NCBI GenBank assembly: GCA_018340805.1
Contig: JACMZG010001913.1
Coordinates: forward strand, 39,008,771 to 39,072,770
DNA: 64,000 bases
Reading direction: 5' to 3'
DNA from: Microvelia longipes
Lineage: Eukaryota; Arthropoda; Insecta; Hemiptera; Veliidae
Numbering within the stretch: position 1 is the first letter of the stretch; the number at the start of each line of letters is the position of its first letter. Below, in pieces: positions 25,539-36,150 of the stretch. The position numbers were made by a program, and so were the translations under genes. The notes below the pieces were generated by a model. That model saw nothing but the letters and a program-made list of their open reading frames with translations, searched no databases and had not been told where the DNA came from.

Positions 25539-26147
25539 CAGTGGCGGACTGAACCACTTTAACATTTTAAGACACCCTGTATTGCTTCTCAAGTAGAGGG
25601 GTTTACTTTTAACGAGAGTAATAGTAAGCTTAATGTAATTAATTAGACGTTAGATCATTGGGGTCTAATCTTCGTATGGGACCCTCAAACTTCTAGTTAT
25701 ATTGAATAAGGGCCATAAAGATCTGAAATTTAAAAAATATTTTTAATAACTTAAAAATTATAAATATCTAGTGGCCTTTAATGCCACTATAGAGCCCCGA
25801 TCAAGTATGCTAAAACCCTTTATGGCCCTAGTCTATATTAAAGGGTCCTTAAATGTCTAGATTAAATAAATAGCCATACAGACCCTAGATTTAAAAACAT
25901 TTGTCTCTACAAGCTCCTTAGGGTACTTCTCTATCTAGTACTACTACTGTACTTAGTACTTTACCTACCATAAAGTATTGGGCCCCTTTGACTCTGGTTT
26001 TATGAATATATTACACAATTATAATGAATACATAAATATATATAACTTTAAAAATATTTAATACGTTGATATTTTTTTTAGTTTATTTTTGGCTGAAGGT
26101 CCCGAGGAGGGCTGTCGGCCTCTCCCTCAATGGCCAGTCCACCCCTG
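25539..26147. mobile_element. Candidate hAT-type element with CAGTGGCGGACTG ends
   Basis: The left end CAGTGGCGGACTG and the right end (complement of CAGGGGTGGACTGGCCATTG) are imperfect inverted repeats of a CAG..GGACTG type common in non-autonomous hAT elements. No exact flanking duplication was found and no transposase is present. The interior is AT-rich. Confidence 0.45.
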
Positions 26148-26707
26148 AGTAACATGTTATATTATTATGTTATATTACTATAACATAAAATGAAGTTTTC
26201 AGAACAGCTCATTCCTTTATTAAGGATTTAATAAGAAAATAAATACAAAAATATCTATGAATTTTTAAAATTATTTTTATTTCTTAATTTATCTTTTTTT
26301 TACTTTGTGTTGCTCAAGTATTATGTTAGTATTCTTATTGTTGTCATTCTTGTTTTATTTATTTATTTCTTTAATTTTAAAAATCATTGTTGGCCTCTTT
26401 ATCTACTTAAAAAACTTTTTCCTAGAAAATAAAATAATTTAAGGTCTCCAAGTCCTAATTGTAGGGCTTGTGTTAATTTTAAATAAATGATAAGTAAATA
26501 AAAAAGTGTCTTCCCTTATTCATCATTGTTTAGTATAATATTATGAATTTTTATGCAGATTTTGAATTGTTTTATTATGTGATTAAATTGATTTGATTAT
26601 GAACAAATAAAAACTAACTTTACATAAATAACAAAAACATATTTTTTAACCCATAATTAGTTTATAATTGAGCTTTGTAGAAATGAAAACGATGATGGGA
26701 TTAAAGT

Positions 26708-26874
26708 ATAATACACGGATCAAATCAGTTGACAGCATGGGAAAATAATGCCAGGAAGCCCATGAGGTTAGTCCTGAATGTTAAACCACACCCACAATTT
26801 CATATTGGACCAACCTCATTGTTCCTTAACACTATTTTCCCACACTGTCAACTGGTAGAACCGTGTGGTATACT
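26708..26874. mobile_element. Palindromic MITE, CAGTTGACAG family, copy 1
   Basis: Ends ACACGG....CAGTTGACAGCATGGGAAAA and its imperfect complement (TTTTCCCACACTGTCAACTG....CCGTGT). The middle carries TTAAACCACACCCACAATTT, shared with the 28843, 36848 and 41164 copies. About 165 bp, no ORF. Flanking TATA-like bases suggest TA insertion, but the target duplication is not proven. Confidence 0.75.
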
Positions 26875-27494
26875 ATAGGGTCTTTTCCTATCAAATAAGT
26901 ACATTTAATAAGAACTCTTTCCTATCACAAAATAAGAACAACGAAATCCAGATTTTTGGCTAATTCCGTGCAGCCATATTGCTGTAGTAAAATGCTGTTT
27001 TTTCTAAAAAAAACTGATTTTTCGATATTTCTTTGACTAAGAAAATAGCTGTGTCTAAAATTCTGCTTAAGATGAAATTTTTATTTTGGTGGCATTTAAA
27101 AGTTGATCCATATAAATGGATTTTACATACTTTGTAAAATAAAATAAAAATGCTAATATCTGAAATAGCAAATTATTTAAAATTTTACAAAAATTATGAA
27201 TAAGAGCTTAAACTGTTAGTGAAACGACTACAAAGGTTTATTTAAGGACCACCATGGGGTTGGACTCAGTAGCGCATAACATGTGTCAAAGTGTAAGAAA
27301 GTTAAGATTTATTCCACAATCATTGATACAAATTGCAAATAAATTTTGACATTCTTTGATACATGTCATTGGACACATTAGCACATAAGCTACTCTGTCC
27401 AATCCCATGATGGCCGCACAATGAAACTATATGGACATTTCACTGATAGTTTAAGCTCTTATTTGGAATTATTTCAAAATTTAAAAAAAATTTC

Positions 27495-27795
27495 ACTGCG
27501 TAGGCTTCCGCGGTTGTTGTCATGAAGATTTAGGTCTTCCGGTGGTGACCGCGTCAATGTAGATGAAGAATCCGACGTTTTGCTTCCACTGTGGGAGGCA
27601 TCTTCAGGGATGTAGGACATCATGGATAGAAACACAATGCTCTACAATACTGAACTGAGCATTGAACTGATTGTAGAGCATAGTGTTTCTATCCATGATG
27701 TCATACATCCCTGAAGATGCCTCCCACAGTGGAAGCGAAACGTCGGATTCTTCATCTACATTGACGCGGTCACCACCGGAAGACCTAAATCTTCA
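27495..27795. mobile_element. Snap-back element with hammerhead-like cores, copy 1
   Basis: Long inverted repeat: arm 27523-27646 against 27671-27795 with a 24-base spacer, preceded by a short unpaired leader (CACTGCGTAGGCTTCCGCGG). It is the same element as 49965-50255 and 63028-63330. The right arm carries an intact hammerhead-like core at 27707-27748. In the left arm the GAAA box has changed (its complement reads CAAAA). No ORF. The structure suggests a non-autonomous Penelope-like or other ribozyme-bearing retroelement. Confidence 0.7.
27707..27748 (+). ncRNA. Candidate type-I hammerhead ribozyme core
   Basis: Stem I strands ATCC (27707-27710) and GGAT (27745-27748) are complementary. 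Box 1 is CTGAAGA (CUGANGA), followed by one extra T. Stem II GCCTCC/GGAAGC pairs with one C.A mismatch around a 6-base loop. Box 2 is GAAA. The self-complementary ACGT could form stem III between two RNAs. The predicted cleavage site is GTC/GG. All consensus core bases are present. Activity is inference. Confidence 0.55.
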
Positions 27796-28078
27796 TTAAA
27801 AAGAATTGTTTTTGCCTCTTAGGATAGTGGGATTGAGCTGAAACCGGTTCCTATCGTTTCAGAATGCCCACAACTTCAAAAAGATCACATCAAGGTCCTT
27901 CTGCTTTGCAAGGTTGCTTTGCTCCCAGTGGTTCTGTGGGAGCCATTTTTGTCCTGTCTGCCTGGGACAGTAGTCTAACCAGGTAGAAGCAAGAAATCCA
28001 TTTTCTATACTACCTCCCCATTCTCTAATCTTACTGTACACAACAATAATATAATCTACAATGATATAGTTTACCTCT

Positions 28079-28234
28079 CAGTTATAATCAGTTGACAGCA
28101 TGGGGAAATAGTGTTAAGGAACCAATGAGGTTGACATGATATGAAATTATGGGTGTTGTTTAATATCCAGAACTGACCTCATTGGCTCTCACCCATTATT
28201 TTCCCACACTGTCAACTGATTATAAATGTGTGCT
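28079..28234. mobile_element. Palindromic MITE, CAGTTGACAG family, copy 2
   Basis: GTTATAATCAGTTGACAGCA at the left and the complement of TTATAATCAGTTGACAGTGT at the right. The interior (AACCAATGAGGTT ... AACCTCATTGG-type blocks) is itself nearly palindromic. Same family as 26708, 28843, 36848 and 41164. Confidence 0.75.
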
Positions 28235-28602
28235 ATTGTAGGCTTATTTGTTTATTTGTAAACAAGTCTTTAATTTGTTGTCTTTACTGTGTCAAATTAT
28301 TAGAGACTGAATCAAAATTAAATTATTGTATCATTTTTTATGTTCACAAAATTTGATGAGAAGTCAATAAGTTATGCCAAAATTTCAGGATAGTCGATCA
28401 ACATTTCTTGGTAATTCATGATAAATGGTATTATTTAAAATGACTCATAATAAAAGAGCTCTTTTATTATGAGTAAAAGAGCCCCCCCCCCTTATGAGTT
28501 GTACCCTTTTCACAATCGAATAATGATGATTAGCTAATTATCATTATTGGGTTGTAAAAAGGGTAAAATACTTAATAAAGTATCCAGTGGATTTTTTTTA
28601 TT

Positions 28603-28665
28603 AGACCATCCTCATTGGTTCCTCAACCATATTTTTCCACCCTGTCAACTAGTTATAACCTTGTA
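28603..28665. mobile_element. MITE fragment, CAGTTGACAG family
   Basis: Only the right half remains: CCTCATTGGTTCCTCAACC..TTTTTCCACCCTGTCAACTAGTTATAACC. The left half is missing. Confidence 0.6.
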
Positions 28666-28842
28666 TAATTATGTAATCTGGTAATCACCATAATTTTTAG
28701 TTTCACTAACATATATTATGGCCAAGATTTAGTACAAATTAGAGAATTACCTTTATATTTTTAAGGACCATTCTAAATTTCAACAAAAATATATTAGCCA
28801 CCATAATATAATATTAGTAAATTTCTAAATGTATTATAATAC

Positions 28843-29006
28843 GACACACGGCTAAAATCAGTTGACAATGTGAGAAATAATGCGAAGGAGCCAATGAAGT
28901 TAATCCTGGATGTTAAACCACGCCCTCAATTTCAAATCCGGCCAACCTTATTGGTTTCTCAACACTATTTTCCCACGCTATCAACTGACTTTAGCCATGT
29001 GACGTA
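28843..29006. mobile_element. Palindromic MITE, CAGTTGACAG family, copy 4
   Basis: ACACGGCTAAAATCAGTTGA at the left; the right end is the complement of CATGGCTAAAGTCAGTTGAT. The middle has TTAAACCACGCCCTCAATTT. Ends and middle match the 41164 copy closely. Confidence 0.75.
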
Positions 29007-29084
29007 CTGTAGTTGGAAACTGTGATTGTTTTACATATAAATCATTAAAATCATAACTAATGCTGATAAAGAACATTTACAGTA

Positions 29085-29220
29085 ATAAAAAAAGAAGAAA
29101 TCTCTCCACAAAAAATATATATCTTTAATAGCAAAGTGCTTTCAATCTAAAAAGGTTCCATAATCAGTGTTTGCCGTAGATTAAAGAAGAGGGTGATAGA
29201 TGAGTCTTACAAATTAGAGA
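29085..29220 (-). repeat. Decayed relative of the 58270-58865 hammerhead-like arm
   Basis: The minus strand reads CACTGATTATGG..GATTGAAAGCACTTTGC..TTTTGTGGAGAGATTTCTTC. It follows the same order as the arm at 58735-58865, but the first box is mutated (CTGATTA). It is directly upstream of the ciliary-type exon at 29351. Confidence 0.6.
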
Positions 29221-29350
29221 CAGACTCAGCCGTCTTAACTGAACGTGTTCTCAATAAAACAAAAAATATATCTCTAATTCTTAAAAATTGTGTTATGTTG
29301 GATAGAATGACACAGATCATAATTATCAGAATTTAAAATTTTTTCTGCAG

Positions 29351-31409
29351 TTCGAAGTGACAACAGATATGGTCCCAAAACTCTGGAGGGAGACTGGCAA
29401 AATAGAAGATGTAGTTATGTGCCGGAGAAAACCATTTACAAGACTACCTATAGGTCTGAATACTTAAATCCAGACCGAGATGCTGTGGAGCAAGAAAAAA
29501 TCAATAATTTTAATATAAGTGATGATTTATGGTTTCGCGATCAGGTTTGTGTTTCAAAAACAAATGTAACATTTATAACTCTTTTTGTTTTTATTTTCAA
29601 GCCAAAACTGTTAATTAAAAATAGTAGACTAAGCATTTTTGCTTTTATATAAAATATCTGCTTTTGTATGTAATTATAAAATCCTATATGATTTTATAAT
29701 TATTTCTACATTAAATATTTTTCAAAATTAAAGGACTCCGTCACTAATGCCCAAAGATGCAATGTTATATACAGAATACCATGTAAAGACTGCCCCCAAG
29801 CATGCACAGGAGAGACCTCTCAACTTTTCAAACAAAGACTTGACACACATATCAACCAAATACTTGACAACTCTAACCTTACAGCCTTCTCAGAACATGA
29901 ACAAAATTGACCACCGACCAGACAAAGAAAACTTCGTATACTTCATACAGAACCACTATACAGAAAAAAGGAAATTTTAAAATGCTCTATATTAAAAGCT
30001 GACAAAGACAGTTTGAACAAAAAAGACATTAACAATCTTGTAGTATTGTTTTAATATTACCTAAAAATCTTATTTTCCTTTACTTCCCTTTTTTGTAATT
30101 GTATTTTAATTTATTTACTTAGTTAACATGTGACGTAAAAAGCATTTAAAATTTTATTAATTTTCAAAATTTTTCATTTTCGTCATTGTTAAGAACTTAA
30201 GAAACTCAGTATCCCTGGGCGAAAGCTCTTCATCAATTTATTTTCAATAAATTTAAATTAAAATAAAAAGGACTGAAGTCTTCATTAATTTAATTGAATT
30301 ATAAAGAATTATCTATCCATCAATTGGGAGTTTATAAATAAATAATTTTATCTATCATCAATTGGGAGTTTATAAATAAATAATTTATTTTATTTATCAT
30401 CAATTGGGAATTTATAAATAAATAATTTATTTTATTTATCATCAATCTGTAATAAATAAATATTTTTTTTAAGTTAAATATGAAGTCTTTAGCCCCCACA
30501 GTTGCTGAGAGGTGTCTCTCCTTGGTTTTAAGGGCCTGGGCCTTTCAGTGGCCACTACGCTGCCATATTTTTGCTGTATCATATTTTTGTTCTTACTTGG
30601 CCGTGTGCCAAGTAATTGCAAAAAAAATAATTACTGCAAAAAAGTACCATAATTGATGGCATAATTACTACTGCATCAATAATATTTTTTTAAAATTCTG
30701 TATCATTTTTTTTAATTGGTTAATTTTCATAAAGCTTAATAAGTTTATATTTGAACATAAAAAGGTATAGTTATTTAAGAAATAAATACGGCAACTAAGC
30801 AGAGACCTCGCACAGGTTGATATCTTGAGGTGCTCTTACATAAGAAATAATTTTTTTAAAATAGTTTTGTTAAATTACTTATTTGTAAAAATATATTATA
30901 ATATATAAAAATATATTTTTATTATTTATATTTTATAAATTGTATTTTATTTATATCATATGTATTATATTTATTGTTTTAATGTATTATATTGCATCCT
31001 TTTTTATTCAGCGATGTGTTATTCATTAATATTTTTAATCTTAATTTTCTATTTATTTAATAATTGTTTTTTTAGTATACATAAAATTAGTAACATATTT
31101 TTTTCAATTTTCCATGTTGTACTTAGTATTGAGTTTTTCTCTATTTTTTGTATTTATTTTGTTTTTGCAGAGCTTATGGAGATTTAATAAATAAAATAAA
31201 TTCTTTTTCAGGGTGTAGCCTTCAAAGAGCTATTAAATCCTAATGGATATAAAACAGAAATTTTAAGAATAATGACATCATTGTATGATTTAACTTACGG
31301 ACAAGTGTGTCCTGCTGTAAATGAACTCAAGAAAATATTAGATTCTAAACCCAGATCATTAGGAAAGCCTAGACAAGATATTGATTATACTTTAGACCAT
31401 GTATCATGA
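29351..31409 (+). CDS. Small ciliary-type protein, two 3' exons (5'-partial)
   Basis: Exon 29351-29544 starts after TTTTCTGCAG and ends at CAG/GTTTGT. Exon 31212-31409 starts after TTCTTTTTCAG. They join in phase 0 and end at TGA 31407-31409, giving about 130 residues. The first exon begins RSDNRYGPKTLEGDWQNRR and goes on with TTYRSEYLNP. A short Tyr/Trp/Arg-rich block of this kind, 'Y..xTLxGxW..xR', is typical of small microtubule inner or ciliary proteins (CFAP68/CFAP95-like), but I cannot fix the family. The second exon is mostly helical (ELKKILDSK, GKPRQDIDYTL). AATAAA follows the stop at 31410-31415. Upstream exons were not found. The 1.67-kb intron holds a Penelope-like relic. Confidence 0.6.
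29731..30054 (+). mobile_element. Penelope-like element C-terminal (GIY-YIG) relic
   Basis: In one frame from 29731 the translation matches the C-terminal endonuclease region of Penelope-like retroelements: NVIYRIPCKDC..CTGETSQLFKQRLDTH, then TAFSEHE, a TGA at about 29907, then LRILHTEPLYRKKEILK and a final LNKKDINNL. The order (Y.I.C..C, xTGET, KxRLxxH, EH, xxYRKxxIxE, LN..xDIN) is diagnostic. The usual YIG is replaced by CTG and a stop interrupts it, so it is dead. It lies inside the intron between 29544 and 31212. Confidence 0.78.
30308..30446. repeat. Tandem repeat, about 3.5 units of 42-48 bp
   Basis: Units read ATCATCAATTGGGAGTTTAT then AAATAAATAATTTATTTT. It lies between the Penelope-like relic and the exon at 31212. 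It may be the decayed 3' tail of that element. Confidence 0.8.
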
Positions 31410-31431
31410 AATAAATTCATGTTTAAAATAA

Positions 31432-31530
31432 CTATTTAATAATAATATATATAATATTATATATAATTATATATATATATAAATATATATAATATATATA
31501 TATATATATTACTATATATATATTAAAAAT
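31432..31530. repeat. Impure (AT)n tract
   Basis: TATATAATATTATATATAAT-type low-complexity sequence just after the poly(A) signal of the ciliary-type gene. Confidence 0.9.
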
Positions 31531-31535
31531 ATATC

Positions 31536-32785
31536 AATGGAATTCATTTTAAGTATCTAACACTAAATTTCTAAATTTGCATAACTTTAGTTTTACTGTT
31601 TTTATTTTAAAAGTCAAGATTTGAGCCACGATTTAAGTCAAAGAGCCCTTAGTTGTAGAAATTGTTAATAAAATAATAGGGATACTATTTAAATCTTTGT
31701 TAATATTTTTGGAACTAGGGGAGGAGAGTTTACAACTTAAGTTTCTTCCCAAGGCCAAGCCAAAGGAGGAAACAACTCAGCTCTCAAGACTGTTAAACCG
31801 AAGAAGATAAACTAGTTAGCTCCTGAGACTTGCTGAGGGAAATTGCTAACATTTTGACTCTTGAGGAGGATAAACTGAAAAAAACTATATACACATATTT
31901 CTCTAGTACCTTAGGGGTCGGCTTCACATACACAAAATCCCTGATTCAAAAAATTTGATTGCTGTTGATATTTTTTGTTGTACATAATGCCGAGAAAAAT
32001 ATGTTTCTTAATACTTTTATTATGTGCGGGCTTAGCAGATAAATTAGGGCATTGATTGTTAACATTTATTATTTTGTCTCGTTGGTTTGGTTAATGTTTT
32101 ATTCCCAAAATGTGCAGAACTGATTAAGCAAGTGCCAGCATAGTTATGTACAAAATATATTGAATAAACAAGTGCTTTTGCACCAATCCTTTTGGTACAA
32201 ATCTGGATATGAAGCATAAAACAAAAACTAGATTGATTAGCAAGAAAGCAAACATAACAAAGGTAATTGTTCAGCTTGCAAACGCTCGCACCAAAATTTT
32301 TTAACTGGGTTTCAGTTTTTAACTTGTTTAGATTATTAAATTTAAAATAATATGATTTAAGAAAAAGTTTTTTTCCTTTTATTATTCGTTTAGTCCTTTA
32401 TTCCTTTGCTGTGTCTTTTGTGGTAATGTCACCCATTCATCTTAAATATCAATAATTGAGCAATTATTTTAAAGTTAATTGATAATATTTTACAAATACA
32501 TTCCATTCCCTATAAATATGTATATTAATTATATTTTTTTCTACCACAAATTTGCGCCCCCTGCAGCTTGATAGCTACACCCCTGAGTTTACTTCATATT
32601 CAAACTATATTTCATATCTACCCTCCATACATATACACACAAATTTTTGTATGTATGCTAACCATACATATTCATGTTATAATGCAAAAACTAGTGCTAT
32701 CTAAATACTGAGTCAGAAAATTAATTTGAATTTTGTCTCTAGGGAAATAAAAGTGGTTACGGTTTAAAAGAATATTTAATCGAAC
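31536..32785. other. Non-coding, no gene recognised
   Basis: AT-rich sequence before the assembly gap. A stretch near 32557-32590 (GCCCCCTGCAGCTTGATAGC then TACACCCCTGAG) resembles the end of a CAGGGGTGTAGCT-type DNA transposon, but no partner end was found. Confidence 0.4.
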
Positions 32786-33247
32786 NNNNNNNNNNNNNNN
32801 NNNNNNNNNNNNNNNNNNNNNNNNNNNNNNNNNNNNNNNNNNNNNNNNNNNNNNNNNNNNNNNNNNNNNNNNNNNNNNNNNNNNNNNNNNNNNNNNNNNN
32901 NNNNNNNNNNNNNNNNNNNNNNNNNNNNNNNNNNNNNNNNNNNNNNNNNNNNNNNNNNNNNNNNNNNNNNNNNNNNNNNNNNNNNNNNNNNNNNNNNNNN
33001 NNNNNNNNNNNNNNNNNNNNNNNNNNNNNNNNNNNNNNNNNNNNNNNNNNNNNNNNNNNNNNNNNNNNNNNNNNNNNNNNNNNNNNNNNNNNNNNNNNNN
33101 NNNNNNNNNNNNNNNNNNNNNNNNNNNNNNNNNNNNNNNNNNNNNNNNNNNNNNNNNNNNNNNNNNNNNNNNNNNNNNNNNNNNNNNNNNNNNNNNNNNN
33201 NNNNNNNNNNNNNNNNNNNNNNNNNNNNNNNNNNNNNNNNNNNNNNN
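32786..33247. other. Assembly gap (462 N)
   Basis: Run of N. The true length is unknown. It may hide exon(s) of the ciliary-type gene that ends at 33600. The open frame spanning it on the minus strand is an artefact of N translation. Confidence 1.
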
Positions 33248-33428
33248 TAAATTAAATAAATTAATAAAAATCAACAACCAGTTTATGCTTTTAATAATAG
33301 AATGGAATATTATTCAGTCAACTGTCTGAATATTAAGTTGTTAAAAAGTTATTGTTATGCCCATCCTTACAATGGTTGATATTTTAAAGCTGCTCTTTAT
33401 CTTAATTATTTTCTTCCTGTAAATCTAG

Positions 33429-33600
33429 ACAGTGTTCTACATCATTTAACAAGATCCTTTTTGATAATCAGAACTTAATGACAAGAAATATGCCTTACAT
33501 GTTTGTGCCAGAAGATTGTATTTTTCCTGTACAACAGGACAGAGAGCCTTTAGATATAATACCCAGAGTCATTCCTCCATGGCTCCAGACTTCATCTTAA
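33429..33600 (+). CDS. Terminal exon of a small ciliary-type protein (partial)
   Basis: Acceptor TGTAAATCTAG/A at 33428/33429, phase 2, then 57 codons to TAA at 33598-33600. It contains SFNKILFDNQNLMTRNMPYM, FVPEDC and DIIPRVIPPWL. Poly(A) signal AATAAA at 33630-33635. The proline-rich C terminus and the context suggest a microtubule-associated ciliary protein, but I do not recognise the family. It could be an alternative last exon of the gene at 29351-31409 or the end of a separate gene whose other exons lie in the gap. No donor upstream in the window is certain. Confidence 0.5.
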
Positions 33601-33937
33601 CTTCCAGCAGTATTAATCAAATAGTTTTAAATAAAATATCATTTTATTTTTTGTTATTAATAAATTATTGATCAATGCTTTCTATTTTGAAATGAAGGGG
33701 TTATTTATAACCATGTGGTGAATTTTTTTAAAAACCTATGATGTTTGTTTAACAAAATTACTTGGAATATGATAACTTTTTAAAATTGCCAAAGGTGGTA
33801 AAAGTATTGCCATAATTGGTTAAAAGTTACCACAAAAAATATTAATTTTGAACTCGCATTTGTCAACTTACTTGGGGGTACAGATCTATTTTGAAAGTCT
33901 AGGAACATGTTTTCCAAATATTTTTAAGGAGTTATGA

Positions 33938-34222
33938 GACCAATGGCCAGGGGTGTTTTGTTAATAAAAAGTGTAATGGCTGAACAGTCTCAATTTTCGT
34001 AAATACCTTTCTTAACACAAGGATCTGCAATTCTGCGACTGTAATCGGATGGGTGTCCCAGGCAAAGAACCCTTTTGACCCCAAAAGTGCGTTTTGCCTG
34101 GGACACCACCGATACGAGTCAGCAGAATTGCAGATCCTTGTTCAGGAAGGTATTTACGAAAAATGTAGACGGTTCCAGCCATTACACTTTTTATTAACAA
34201 AACACCCCTGGGCTCTTGGTCT
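33938..34222. mobile_element. Foldback element, about 280-bp near-perfect palindrome
   Basis: CCAGGGGTGTTTTGTTAATA (33949 on) is the complement of TATTAACAAAACACCCCTGG ending at about 34210. Pairing continues with few mismatches through GGATCTGCAATTCTG and GTGTCCCAGGCAAA to a centre near 34080. The two open frames here (34012-34236 -, 34053-34295 +) are by-products of the palindrome. Confidence 0.8.
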
Positions 34223-34383
34223 ATTAATGTTGACACGCTTAAAATGTTTCAAGCTCTGTATAATCCTAGCCTCTCCTTACTTAATAATTATATAAGTACT
34301 TTATGTATTATTTGAATATATATAAGCTTATTTAAAATGATCTTACCAAATGATACGAATTATATTGCAATAAGAGAGATCCT

Positions 34384-35800
34384 ATGGATTCTGACCTACA
34401 AATGAAATGGGTTTAAAGGAATTTGTCTCGAGTTAATAAAAGATTACTTGTCGAATAGGAAGCAATATGTAAAAATAATAATGTTATTAGTGATAATTGT
34501 ACAGTTAAGAGTGGCATCCCTCAAGGCTCATCTCTCGGCCCCCTTTTATTCTCGATATATATAAACGACATCTGTAAACTAATGTACATTGTAAAATTGG
34601 CTTTTTTGCAGACGACACTTTTCTCCTATTCACGGGAATGACTGGAATCCCTACAATTAAGCACTGAAAACGATCTCAAAATTGTCTTTGATTGGTTTAA
34701 TTATAATTATCTTAAATTAAATATTAATAAAACCGGATGGATGCCATTCTTACTTAAAGATAAAGAAATTGACATTGAAATCAAATTGCATAATCATAAT
34801 AACGAGAAACTAATTGTAAATGTCTGTCTCTTAACAAATTTGAAATGTACCAAATATCTTGGACTTAGTATTGATTCCAAATTAACCTGGCGCAATCATG
34901 TTCAAAATCTTATTAAAAAAATGAATACAGTCACTCATTACTTTTATTTATTAAGAAACATAGCTTCAACAGAACTCTTAAAATCCTTTTATTATGCTTT
35001 AGTTGAAAGCTCTCTAACCTATGGAATTATTTTTTTTGGGGAGGAACCTTTGAAGTTTTATAAACAATTTATTCAAATTACAAAAAAACCATTTTAAAAA
35101 TTATGTTAAAAAGAAAAAAGATTTTAGTACAGCTAAACTATTCAATTTATGCAATCTTTTCTCAATACAACAATTGCATTGCAAACAAGTTTGTTGCTTC
35201 ATTCACAAAAATAAACATACTTTTTCAAATTTGTAAAAAACTACTCTAACAAGATATCAGAAACAAGCAAATGCTTGTTGTTAGAGGCTTGTAACAAAGA
35301 TGTTTAAGTTTCAATCATTGTATGTCAAAGGAATTAAAATATACAATGGTCTGCCTGAGACAATCAAAGAAATTCAAAGATAAGTAATTTTAAAAAACAA
35401 CTGAAGTGTTGGCTAGCAAGTCAATAAGATTTAAATAAATAAAATATCTTTAACTATAAGGGGCTGTTTGCAATATTCCTAATAGTCCTTATATTTATTA
35501 TATTTATAGTCCTTAATTTATTTATATAAATATTTCCTAAAAATAGTCCTTTAACTTAAAGTATTTAAATTGTAAAACTATTAAATGTGTGTGTGTATGT
35601 ATATGTATGTATGTGTGTGTGTATGTATGTGTGTATATGTATGTATGTTCCATAAACCGCCAGAATACATAGTTTTTAAGTAATGTTCCCACTCTCGGGT
35701 CAATCCTTGTGGGATTTCACAAAATTTTGTAATTTACTATGTTAATTCTTACCAAGTCTATATGTGAAATATATTTTTTGAATAAAAAAAAAAAAAAAAA
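34384..35800 (+). mobile_element. LINE 3' fragment with poly(A) tail
   Basis: Reverse transcriptase pieces in shifting frames: LIKDYLSNRKQYVKI (about 34434), SGIPQGSSLGPLLFSIYIND (34510), an FADDT box near 34605, KYLGLSIDSKLTWRNHVQNL (34852 on), ALVESSLTYGI (34999). A weak C-terminal block, YVKGIKIYNGLPETIK, is near 35320. A T/G microsatellite (35585-35650) precedes the 3' end, and a run of 17 A (35784-35800) is the probable retrotransposition tail. It is 5'-truncated with several frameshifts and stops. The RT motif order is that of a CR1/Jockey-like non-LTR element. Confidence 0.8.
35585..35650. repeat. (GT)n/(GTAT)n microsatellite
   Basis: TGTGTGTGTATGTATATGTA-type tract inside the 3' untranslated part of the LINE fragment. 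Confidence 0.9.
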
Positions 35801-36150
35801 TGAAAACAAAAGGCAGAGCGTATTGTCAGCAATATTAGTATGAAAATTTTTTAAAAAAAGAAGAAGATATGATAACATTTATCTAGTATTTTTCAAGGAT
35901 CAAGCTTATTTCAAGTATTTTGTTTATTTTTTCCCCTTTAAAATTTTCTTTTTGAGTTAAGTTGTTTATAATTACATTTTAAAGTATAATTCTGAGTATA
36001 ATACAGTGCAGGATACTTTCGAAATTGATTCTTTGGTGTTCGAATCAAGGAAAATAGAAAAGAATTTTATTGCGTCATAAAGGAGTGATTCAACTAATAT
36101 TTTAGTAAGTTTTGGTGTTTCCTTTAATTTTTTTTTACTATAAAGTAAAA

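Noticed and set aside
32672..33277. 201-codon minus-strand open frame
   Set aside because: Almost all of it is the N gap; the real residues at both ends mean nothing.
34012..34295. Opposed frames of 74 and 80 codons
   Set aside because: Both arise from the foldback palindrome at 33938-34222.
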